Part shown: positions 41,976 through 48,930 of the stretch, piece after piece
How positions within the stretch are numbered: position 1 is the first letter of the stretch
Layout: each line of letters begins with the position of its first letter
Assembly (NCBI GenBank): GCA_041394885.1
Contig: JAWKHI010000025.1
Location: forward strand, 1-64,000
Source of the DNA: DSOI01 sp041394885
GTDB lineage: Bacteria > Acidobacteriota > Terriglobia > Bryobacterales > Bryobacteraceae
Direction: 5' to 3'
Length of the DNA stretch: 64,000 nucleotides
Position numbers and translations under genes: made by a program
Notes under the pieces: model-generated
What the model was told of the DNA's origin: nothing
The model's input: only the letters and a program-made list of their open reading frames with translations
Databases searched by the model: none

Positions 41976-42566
41976 TTAACGCAAACGTTTTGGCTTCGGA
42001 AGAGCCTTGCGCATCAGCTTGCGTCCGCGTCCGGCGGAGGGGCATTCGGCGAAGCCGGCGCGTTCGAAGATGACCGGCAGGCCGGTCCAGGCGAAGGCCG
42101 GCGGAAGTTCGGCGGTGCGAGGCACGGAGGGGTAACCTTCAAGGATGGTTCCGCCTTGCGAGGCCACCCATTTTTCCGCGGCGTCGAGCAGGGCGTTGGA
42201 CAAGCCGCGGCGGCGATAGTCCTTATGGATGAAGAAACAGGTAGCACTCCAGACGGGCTTATCGTCGGGCGGCTGCAGGGTGCGGGTGCGGGCAAGATAG
42301 TGATACTGCTCGCGGGGCGCCACGGAGATCCATCCGGCGGGGCGAATGCCGTCATAGGCGAGCACGCCCACCGGTTGTCCTGAAGCCGCCAGCGAGCGGA
42401 GAGCTTCCCGGTTACCGTCGCCCTTGCCAGCGTCGTAAGCAGCGCGCGGAAGACGCCATGTCATGCACCAGCAGCCTCCGCAAGCTCCGCGCGGCCCAAA
42501 CAGCGTCTCGAGGTCGGCGAAGTTGTCGAGCGTGAGGGGCGAGAAACGGAATGCCGATCGTGCCAT
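41976..42566 (-). CDS. GNAT-family N-acetyltransferase
   Basis: 196 aa from ATG 42566, which begins SAFRFSPLTLDNFADLE; earlier in-frame codons would run over the divergent pseudouridine synthase gene. The acetyl-CoA site is read as FFIHKDYRRRGLSNALLDAA (R/Q-x-x-G-x-G/A pattern), with GWISVAP and ILEGYP as the strands next to it. The N-terminal GACGGCWCMTWRLP is cysteine- and tryptophan-rich and is seen in a group of uncharacterised acetyltransferases. Substrate unknown. Only 9 bp separate its start from the divergent rluE-like gene. Its stop is 10 bp from the VOC gene start in the same direction. Confidence 0.82.
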   Translation of the reverse strand: MARSAFRFSPLTLDNFADLETLFGPRGACGGCWCMTWRLPRAAYDAGKGDGNREALRSLAASGQPVGVLAYDGIRPAGWISVAPREQYHYLARTRTLQPPDDKPVWSATCFFIHKDYRRRGLSNALLDAAEKWVASQGGTILEGYPSVPRTAELPPAFAWTGLPVIFERAGFAECPSAGRGRKLMRKALPKPKRLR

Positions 42567-42575
42567 GTTTGAATT

Positions 42576-43184
42576 ATGCGCCGAACGCCGCGGGTGCTGC
42601 TGTTCCACAAACCGTATGGAGTACTGTGCCAGTTCACCGGCGAGGGGCCAGCGCTGCGCGACTACATCGGCGTGCCGGGCGTCTACGCGGCGGGACGGCT
42701 GGATCGTGACAGTGAAGGGCTCCTGTTGCTGACCGATGACGGGCAATTGCAGCATCGGTTGACCGACCCGCGATTCGAGCATCCCCGGCAATACTGGGCG
42801 CAGGTGGAACGCGTTCCTGACGCCGCAGCCGTCGCCCGGCTACGAACCGGCGTGGCGATCGAAGACTATATGACGCGTCCCTGCCGGGTGCGCGTGCTCG
42901 ACGCCGAACCGGATCTACCTCCGCGTGACCCGCCCATCCGGTATCGCAAGAACGTACCGTCGGCATGGTTGGAAATGATTCTCACGGAGGGGCGCAACCG
43001 GCAAGTGCGGCGAATGACGGCCGCGGTAGGACATCCGACGCTGCGCCTGGTTCGGGCCGCGATCGGCACCCTGACGATCGCGGGGCTCGCGCCCGGGGCC
43101 TACCGGACACTGTCACCGGCGGAATTGCAAACAATTTCCGGTCAAGGTGAAACGCGGACACCGTTGCGGTCACGACCGTACTGA
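42576..43184 (+). CDS. rluE: 23S rRNA pseudouridine synthase, RluE type
   Basis: 202 aa. The catalytic motif AGRLDRDSEGLLLLTDDG, with the active Asp, and the later EGRNRQVRRMTAAVGHPTLRL are diagnostic for the RsuA/RluB/RluE group; the short N terminus with VLLFHKPYGVLCQFT and no S4 domain places it near RluE, which modifies 23S rRNA. The C-terminal GETRTPLRSRPY tail goes beyond the fold by about a dozen residues. The start cannot be moved far, because LLFHKPYGV must be kept, and this leaves only 9 bp to the divergent GNAT gene. Confidence 0.85.
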   Translation: MRRTPRVLLFHKPYGVLCQFTGEGPALRDYIGVPGVYAAGRLDRDSEGLLLLTDDGQLQHRLTDPRFEHPRQYWAQVERVPDAAAVARLRTGVAIEDYMTRPCRVRVLDAEPDLPPRDPPIRYRKNVPSAWLEMILTEGRNRQVRRMTAAVGHPTLRLVRAAIGTLTIAGLAPGAYRTLSPAELQTISGQGETRTPLRSRPY

Positions 43185-43213
43185 TCGCGATCCAACTGAA
43201 AGGAGGACCTCCG

Positions 43214-43411
43214 ATGCACACGCTGATTCAACACGCCGGGATCCGGGAGGCGGTGGCAGCCGAAGCGGGTCCGCTGTTGGCCTCGCTGCTGGCCGCGGAG
43301 ATGTTCTACAAATTCCACAGCTTTACTCTGGAATGCGGCGCGTTTCTGGCGACTTGGTACGCCCTCAGCCGCGCGGCGGCGGCCTGCAAGCTACGGCTGC
43401 CGGTGCGGTGA
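43214..43411 (+). CDS. 65-aa small protein of unknown function
   Basis: The ATG has a strong ribosome site (AAAGGAGG, 7 bp before it). The protein has two amphipathic or hydrophobic segments (AGPLLASLLAAEMFYKFHSF and FLATWYALSRAAAACKL) and two cysteines. There is no signal peptide or known motif. It lies 29 bp after rluE and 3 bp before the EQEDL-repeat ORF, in the same direction. The good start and close spacing to the next two ORFs suggest a real gene; a membrane-active or partner peptide is possible, but nothing here proves it. Confidence 0.55.
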   Translation: MHTLIQHAGIREAVAAEAGPLLASLLAAEMFYKFHSFTLECGAFLATWYALSRAAAACKLRLPVR

Positions 43412-43414
43412 ACG

Positions 43415-43711
43415 GTGCCCGGCGGCGAGAGACAGAAATGGGAACGGCCGCGTCCGGGGGCGAGCGACGCGGGTGAGGCGTTCGATCCATCCGGTGAAGG
43501 GAAACAAGAGTCCCGCATGAAGGGAAGGACTGCGCCTCCACCGCGAACGCCGGTGAGCGAGGAGGAGTACCGGCGTCTGAAGGAACAGGCGGAGATGGCG
43601 AAGGGGCCGGCCGCAGATCTGGAGCAGGAAGATCTGGAGCAGGAAGATCTGGAGCAGGAAGCTTTGGGGCAGGAAGATTTGGGGCAGGAAGATACGAGCG
43701 AAGGAGAGTAA
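43415..43711 (+). CDS. acidic protein with EQEDL repeats
   Basis: 98 aa from GTG 43415, 3 bp after the small gene; ATG 43517 is an alternative that gives 64 aa. The C-terminal third is acidic: five units of (E/G)QE(D/A)L in a row (bases 43622-43694). Before the repeats is PVSEEEYRRLKEQAEMAK, which resembles PIADERFRDLKEKAEKAK in the next gene (11 of 20 residues the same over the wider segment). The shared helix suggests that the two proteins bind a common partner or each other. No known family. The stop is 3 bp from the next ATG. Confidence 0.5.
   Translation: MPGGERQKWERPRPGASDAGEAFDPSGEGKQESRMKGRTAPPPRTPVSEEEYRRLKEQAEMAKGPAADLEQEDLEQEDLEQEALGQEDLGQEDTSEGE
43622..43694 (+). repeat. tandem 15-bp repeats (EQEDL)
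   Basis: Five units; the first two are identical copies of GAGCAGGAAGATCTG and the later ones have a few changes (GCTTTG, GATTTG). Unit length is a multiple of three, so copy changes keep the frame. Confidence 0.75.
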
Positions 43712-43714
43712 GCC

Positions 43715-45322
43715 ATGGCCACGAAAAAGAAATCCGCCCGGCGCGCCCCGGCGCGGAAAGTTACACCCACGGTGACGATGAAACCGCGGGCAGGCAAGGC
43801 GGCCAAGGGCGTCGAGATCGACCCCTCGGTGGAGTTGGAGGCGGTACTCGCCCCGGAGAAGCGCGAGCGGCGGCCCTACTCGACGCGGTACCCGATCGCG
43901 GATGAACGCTTTCGCGACTTGAAGGAGAAGGCTGAAAAGGCGAAGCTCCCCAAAGGGGAGGTGGAGGCGAAGTCCGACGCGGGGAGCGGCAAAGAGGACG
44001 CGGCGGAGGAGTTGGAGGCGCTGGCGCCGGCGATCGGAACTGCATTGGCCGAGGCTCCGGTGGCTGCGGGAAACTTCGCGGGCATCGACGCCACGGGATG
44101 GCTCCCGCCCGATTGCACGATGGCGACCGGGCCCGAGCATGTGCTGCTTTCGGTCAACTCGTCGGTTGCGATCCACATGAAAGCGGGCGGACCGGCATTG
44201 ATCCAGCGCACGCTTACACAATGGTTCGGCGCATTGGCGCAAGACCTCACGGTTTTCGATCCAAAGGCGCTGTACGACCAGCACGCCGGACGTTGGGTGC
44301 TGCTGGCGGTGGCGTTCCGGACCAATCCGAACCGAAGCGTATTCCTGCTGTCGGTCTCGACGTCGCCGAACCCGATGGGGACTTGGCGCAACTATTCTTT
44401 CGACGCGATGGTGGATGGATCTACCGCCACCAGCAACTGGGCGGACTTCCCGGCCCTGGGCGTGGACAACCAAGCCATCTACATCACGGCGAACATGTTC
44501 GCGTTCCAAGGAGGGTTTCGGCACTCCAAGATCCGGGTGATTCCCAAGGCCGGCCCTTACAGCGGCAGCGCGGCGCCGTTCTTCGATTTCGTGAAGATGA
44601 AGAATCCCGACGATACGCTGGCGTTCACCATCCAGCCGTGCCACACCTTCGGCGCGCCGCAGGTGGAGTACCTGGTGAACTCGCTGTTTCCCGGCGGCAG
44701 TTCGCTCACGATATGGCGCGTCGACAATCCGGCGACGTCTCCGGTGCTAACGCGGAGTTCGGTGGCCGTTGCGCCGTACAGCCTTCCGCCGAATGCGGAC
44801 CAGAAGGGCGGGGGGCCGCCGTTGAACACGGGGGATGTCCGTTTGCTGCACGCGGTGTTTCGGGGCGATTCGATCTGGACGGCGCTGACAACGGCGAGGA
44901 GTTGGTCCGGCAGCGGCAATCGCGCGGCGATCCACTGGTTCCAGGTTCGCGCGGCGTCGTCAACGCTGGTGCAGGAGGGCGTTTATGGGAACCGCAGTTT
45001 CCATTACTTCTATCCGGCAGGGTGTCCGGACAACCAAGGGAATTTGACGGTGGTGTTCAGCCGGTGCGGGCCATCCGAGTTCGGCTCGATCCGGTATACG
45101 GGGCGACGGTCGACCGATGCGCTGGGGCAACTGCAAGGGAGCAAGCTGCTGAAGAAGGGTCTGGCTCACTACCAGGGGCTCGACAGTGGCGGGCGCAATC
45201 GATGGGGGGATTATAACGGCGTGGCGGCGGATCCGGCGAATCCTCGGTTGATCTGGTTCTACAGCGAGTACGCGAGCGCGGTGGATACGTGGGGGACTTG
45301 GGTGGGACGGGCGTTCTTCTGA
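43715..45322 (+). CDS. sialidase-like beta-propeller protein with basic N-terminal tail
   Basis: 535 aa, with AAGGAGA 7 bp before the ATG. The first 35 residues are Lys/Arg/Ala-rich (ATKKKSARRAPARKV), without a signal peptide; next is the shared helix ADERFRDLKEKAEKAK. From about residue 135 to the end the sequence is a beta-propeller of about 5 blades: DLTVFDPKALYDQHAGRWVL, NWADFPALGVDNQAIYITAN and RNRWGDYNGVAADPANPRLI. This is the feel of sialidase/GH43-type folds, but I do not see a full catalytic set. Lack of an obvious export signal is strange for a propeller of this kind. It ends 8 bp before a PIN remnant on the other strand. Function unknown. Confidence 0.65.
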   Translation: MATKKKSARRAPARKVTPTVTMKPRAGKAAKGVEIDPSVELEAVLAPEKRERRPYSTRYPIADERFRDLKEKAEKAKLPKGEVEAKSDAGSGKEDAAEELEALAPAIGTALAEAPVAAGNFAGIDATGWLPPDCTMATGPEHVLLSVNSSVAIHMKAGGPALIQRTLTQWFGALAQDLTVFDPKALYDQHAGRWVLLAVAFRTNPNRSVFLLSVSTSPNPMGTWRNYSFDAMVDGSTATSNWADFPALGVDNQAIYITANMFAFQGGFRHSKIRVIPKAGPYSGSAAPFFDFVKMKNPDDTLAFTIQPCHTFGAPQVEYLVNSLFPGGSSLTIWRVDNPATSPVLTRSSVAVAPYSLPPNADQKGGGPPLNTGDVRLLHAVFRGDSIWTALTTARSWSGSGNRAAIHWFQVRAASSTLVQEGVYGNRSFHYFYPAGCPDNQGNLTVVFSRCGPSEFGSIRYTGRRSTDALGQLQGSKLLKKGLAHYQGLDSGGRNRWGDYNGVAADPANPRLIWFYSEYASAVDTWGTWVGRAFF

Positions 45323-45329
45323 AGCGCCG

Positions 45330-45503
45330 CCGGCAGCCATCGGCGAGCGGAAGAAAATGCCGCAGATCCCAGGTGACGAGCACTCCGATCCCCATCCGCT
45401 CCGCCGATTGCAGTAGGAAGGCGTCGTAGACGGCGCCGCCGGAGCGTCCGCAACGCCAGACGCTGTCCATCACGTCGAACACGGTGGTGCAATGATCGCG
45501 CAC
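45330..45503 (-). pseudogene. 3' remnant of a PIN-domain gene
   Basis: On the minus strand, bases 45330-45503 encode VRDHCTTVFDVMDSVW then SGGAVYDAFLLQSAERMGIG and VLVTWDLRHFLPLADG. This is the last third of a PIN-domain RNase of the VapC type (YDAFLLQSA... TWDxRHF), including the late acidic residue of the site. The upstream half is missing; the frame is cut off close to the rho-independent terminator of the TonB array. No antitoxin gene is visible. I take it as a relic left by a rearrangement. Confidence 0.6.
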
Positions 45504-45506
45504 GCG

Positions 45507-45540
45507 CAAAAAGGGCCGCGTCCTTAGTGGACGCGGCCCT
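45507..45540 (-). terminator. rho-independent terminator after TonB receptor 1
   Basis: On the minus strand AGGGCCGCGTCC, a five-base loop (ACTAA) and GGACGCGGCCCT form a perfect 12-bp GC-rich stem, then TTTT. It lies 25 bp after the stop of the receptor gene at 45565. Confidence 0.92.
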
Positions 45541-45564
45541 GAACCGTTCAACCGGGAGTCAGTG

Positions 45565-48500
45565 CTAGAACCGGTAGCGGAGCCCAAGCTGGATCTGCCG
45601 CGAACCAACCCGCTGGCCGCCGATGCGGCCGAAGTTGGCATTGTTCAAATCCCCATTCGGATCCGCGAAGCTCACCGTGTTCGGGAAGTTGAAGAACTCG
45701 CCCCGGAGTTCGAATCCGTGGCGCTCATTCACCCGGAACACTTTTTGCACCGCGATATCCAGACTGATGATGCCGTCGGCGTTGGTGATGTAAGGCGACG
45801 CATTGCCGAACGTGAACTGCGCAGGGCGCGCGAACCCGCCCGTATTGAACCACTGTTCGGCTGTCTTCGGACCGTTGTTGGGATCGCCCACCAGGTTGAC
45901 ACGCTGCGTCTTCCGGCCCGTGTTCGCGATGTCCTGGCCGATAAACACCATGAACGGCGGACCGGTTTCCAAACGCGTGATGCCCTCGAGCGACCATCCG
46001 CCCACCAGCGTGTCCGCCACCCGGCTCATATCGCCGCCGAACTTGCGGCCTCGCCCGAACGGCAGCTCATACACGTACGAGAATACGAACACGTGGTTGA
46101 TGTCCCACGAAGACCGGCTCCAATCGGCGCGCCGGTTGAACGGATCCTGCGTCTTCTGGTTTTCCGCCAGCGACGACTGATTGTCCAGTGACTTCTGCCA
46201 CGTGTAGTTCATGTTGAACTGCATGCCGTGAGAGAACCGCTTCTTCAATGTCGTCTGCAGCGCGTTGTAGCTGCCGCTGAATTGGTTCGATCCGCCGTCC
46301 AAATCGCCAAAGTTAGGCAGCAACCGCCGCGGTTGAATCGGACCCGGACCCGGCGTAAGCGCGTTGTTGAACGGCGAGTAGCCGATCTGCTTCCGGCTCG
46401 CCGATCCGACGTAGCCCACATCCAGCGTCAGGTCATCCTGCAACTGCTGCTGCACGAAGAAGTTCCACTGCGATGAATAGGGAGACCGGTTGTCGGGATT
46501 CTGCGGCCATCCGCCGATGGCGGCCGTCGATTCGAAGGGAGGTCCAGGAGCCGTGATCGATTGATCCAGCACCCCGCCCCGATTCGGGCTGAACACCTGC
46601 TGCACCGTGAACGGCCAGAACTTGCGCAGATCCTGCAACTCTTGCACGAACGTCGAGTTGTAGAACATCCCGAATCCCGTGCGGATCACCGTCTTGTCGC
46701 TCACCTTGTACGCGATCCCCACGCGCGGCGCGAAATCGTTCTTGTCGCTCTTCACCAGCGCCCGCCCGAAGCCGTCTTGGCGCGCGGGTGAGTTGCGCTC
46801 CCCGGTGTCCGGATTCGGTTGCGGATTCGTCGTCGCCCACAGCAGCCGGCCGGAGTACTCGCCTGTCTGCGGATCGCGGATCACATACATGTTCCCCAGC
46901 CGGTCGGTCGAATCATACGGCCGGCTCCCGAACTGGTACATCAATCCCAGGTTCACCGTCAGCCGCGAGTTCACACGGAAGTCGTCCTGGATATGGCCCA
47001 GCAGGAAATGGCCGATGCCGTCGGTGAGCGTATTGCCCTCGCCGCGCCGCACCTCGCCCGGGTAGCCCAGCAGTGCGTCCGCCATCGGAAATCCCGTAAC
47101 GCCGCCCTGGAAGATCGCATCCCCATTCATCGGGTTCGACGTGTTGGTGTAGAAGTTCCGGTGGTGGTACTGGCCGCCCACCTTCAACGAATGACGGCCT
47201 TTGACCATGTTCAGGTTGCCGCGCCATTGCCACACATTGTCGCCGGTGACGCCGCCGCCGGCTCCAGGTGTGCCGTAGGAGCCGAACGAGATGTTCACCA
47301 GCGGATCGCCGAATACTTCCTTCTGGTACATCTGCATCCCCGTCTTGGCAAGGAAGTCCGCCCGCGTCAGTCCGCCCTTGTCGGTGATCCCGGGGTCGTT
47401 GGGCTGGTTGGTGCCGAAACCAACTTCGAGCGTCGTCGTCGGGCTGAAGATGTGCGTCCACGACGCGCCGTAGTTCACCACGTCGAACTCGCTCCGCCCG
47501 ATGAAGTTCGGACGGAAATCCGGGCTCAGAAGATCCGCGTTCTGATAGCTGAACCGGAAAAAGAACGTGTTCGTCTCGTTGATGTTGTAGTCATACCGCC
47601 AGTGCAGCCCGTCGCGATCGTTCGCCTGGCTCCGCGCCCCGATGTAGTTCTGCACCAGTCCGGACCGGTTCGGCAGTGGCGTCGTCAACTCGAGCGCCGT
47701 CGGGATCGCCGGATTGATCAACGGGCGCGGGATCACGTTGTTTGGAAACGGCGCGTTGTTGGCGAACGGATTCCGGATCACCGTCGGACGCGCTTCCGTC
47801 AGCAGCGCCGAGAAATCCCCGTTACGGAACTCCGCCGGCGGCACGCTGCCCAATTGCGTCGATCCGCGGCGCCGCCGGAACCCTTCCCAGCTCACAAACC
47901 AGAACATTTTCCCGGACGCCAGCTTCGGAATCGGCCCGCCGATCGCCACGCCATACTGATTCAGACGGAACGGCGTCTTCGGCAGCCCGCTCCGGTTGGC
48001 GAAAAATTCGTTCGCGTCGAACTTGCTGTTCCGCAGGTACTCATACACCGTCCCGTGCAACTGGCTCGTTCCGCTCTTGATCACCATCGACACGTTCGCG
48101 CCCATCGATCGCCCGAACTCCGATCCCGTATTGGTCGCCACTTTGAACTCCTGCAGCGCGTCCATCGGCGGTGAGATGCCCGGCGAGTTCATCATCTGCA
48201 TGTTGGAATCGAAGCCGTCAAGGGTGAAGTTGTTGTCCTGCGGACGCCCGCCGTTCACAGATACGAGCGACGTGCCCGATTGCCCCGTCCCGCGGGACTG
48301 GCTCCGCGTCACCGAACTCGTGCCCGGCATCAGCAGCATCAGCCGCGTGTAGTTGCGCTGGTTTACCGGTAGTCGCTCCAGTTCCTTCGCCGCCACCACA
48401 TTGCCCACCGACGCTTCTTCGGTTTGCAGGATCGGCGCCGCGCCGCTCACCTCAATCGTCTCGGTCACCTCGCCCAGTTGCAGCGTGAAGTCGACTTCGA

Positions 48501-48807
48501 GCACCGCCGACACTTCCAGCACGATGCCCGAGCGGACTTGCGTCTTGAAGCCAGGTGCTTTGATCTGGATGGAATAGTTGCCGGGGTTGAGCGGAGTCAC
48601 CCGGTATTGGCCGGTCGCGTTGGCCTCCACCTGGCGGGCGAAGCCCGTTCCGGAGTTGGTTACGGTTACGGATGCGCCGGGAACGGCATCTCCGGAAGGG
48701 TCATAAACATCGCCGACGATCGTCGCGTTGGTCTGCGCGAAAGCGGCCGCGGAGAGGACGGCAAACAGGGCTACCTGCGCCGTGCGAGTGGAAAACGTTG
48801 TTCGCAC
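45565..48807 (-). CDS. TonB-dependent receptor, Oar-like, with CnaB-type N-terminal domain (copy 1)
   Basis: 1080 aa from a GTG at 48807, with GAGGAG 8 bp before it. A signal peptide ends at AFAQ; residues about 26-115 are a CarboxypepD_reg/CnaB-like domain (ATIVGDVYDPSGDAVPGASV), followed by the plug (ILQTEEASVGNVVAAKELER and LPVNQRNYTRLMLLMPG) and a beta-barrel of about 850 residues ending in the outer-membrane signal GLRYRF. It imports or binds a large substrate, possibly peptides or polysaccharides, using TonB energy. The mature protein differs little from copies 2 and 3. A loop insert EARPTV (LLTEARPTVIRNP against LLPATVIRNP) marks it off. It ends at a strong terminator. Confidence 0.92.
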   Translation of the reverse strand: MRTTFSTRTAQVALFAVLSAAAFAQTNATIVGDVYDPSGDAVPGASVTVTNSGTGFARQVEANATGQYRVTPLNPGNYSIQIKAPGFKTQVRSGIVLEVSAVLEVDFTLQLGEVTETIEVSGAAPILQTEEASVGNVVAAKELERLPVNQRNYTRLMLLMPGTSSVTRSQSRGTGQSGTSLVSVNGGRPQDNNFTLDGFDSNMQMMNSPGISPPMDALQEFKVATNTGSEFGRSMGANVSMVIKSGTSQLHGTVYEYLRNSKFDANEFFANRSGLPKTPFRLNQYGVAIGGPIPKLASGKMFWFVSWEGFRRRRGSTQLGSVPPAEFRNGDFSALLTEARPTVIRNPFANNAPFPNNVIPRPLINPAIPTALELTTPLPNRSGLVQNYIGARSQANDRDGLHWRYDYNINETNTFFFRFSYQNADLLSPDFRPNFIGRSEFDVVNYGASWTHIFSPTTTLEVGFGTNQPNDPGITDKGGLTRADFLAKTGMQMYQKEVFGDPLVNISFGSYGTPGAGGGVTGDNVWQWRGNLNMVKGRHSLKVGGQYHHRNFYTNTSNPMNGDAIFQGGVTGFPMADALLGYPGEVRRGEGNTLTDGIGHFLLGHIQDDFRVNSRLTVNLGLMYQFGSRPYDSTDRLGNMYVIRDPQTGEYSGRLLWATTNPQPNPDTGERNSPARQDGFGRALVKSDKNDFAPRVGIAYKVSDKTVIRTGFGMFYNSTFVQELQDLRKFWPFTVQQVFSPNRGGVLDQSITAPGPPFESTAAIGGWPQNPDNRSPYSSQWNFFVQQQLQDDLTLDVGYVGSASRKQIGYSPFNNALTPGPGPIQPRRLLPNFGDLDGGSNQFSGSYNALQTTLKKRFSHGMQFNMNYTWQKSLDNQSSLAENQKTQDPFNRRADWSRSSWDINHVFVFSYVYELPFGRGRKFGGDMSRVADTLVGGWSLEGITRLETGPPFMVFIGQDIANTGRKTQRVNLVGDPNNGPKTAEQWFNTGGFARPAQFTFGNASPYITNADGIISLDIAVQKVFRVNERHGFELRGEFFNFPNTVSFADPNGDLNNANFGRIGGQRVGSRQIQLGLRYRF

Positions 48808-48844
48808 GTATTAGACTCCTCTGAAGTTGTGGGCTGAGCCCCAG

Positions 48845-48895
48845 CAAACTTCCAGAGGTTAGCACGGCGCAAATAAATTTAGCAAACTACATACA
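48845..48895 (-). promoter_or_regulatory. conserved leader/promoter element of receptor copy 1
   Basis: On the minus strand, an A/T-rich stretch (TTTGCTAAATTTATTTGCG) is followed by GTGCTAACCTCTGGAAG. The same GTGCTA...GAAGT...CTGGG pattern stands before copies 2 and 3. The element is probably a promoter and 5' leader; the exact -35/-10 is not clear. Confidence 0.4.
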
Positions 48896-48930
48896 TTGCG
48901 ACCGGGGAATGGTTTCTCCCAAAATACTCT

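Noticed and set aside
45512..45540. tRNA-like or small RNA gene from the strong hairpin
   Set aside because: A single GC stem with a short loop followed by T residues, 25 bp after a stop codon, is a terminator.
46819..48174. Long plus-strand frames antisense to the TonB receptors (also at 50770-52131)
   Set aside because: They recur at the same place in each receptor copy because the receptor DNA is repeated; Arg/His-rich translations without motifs.
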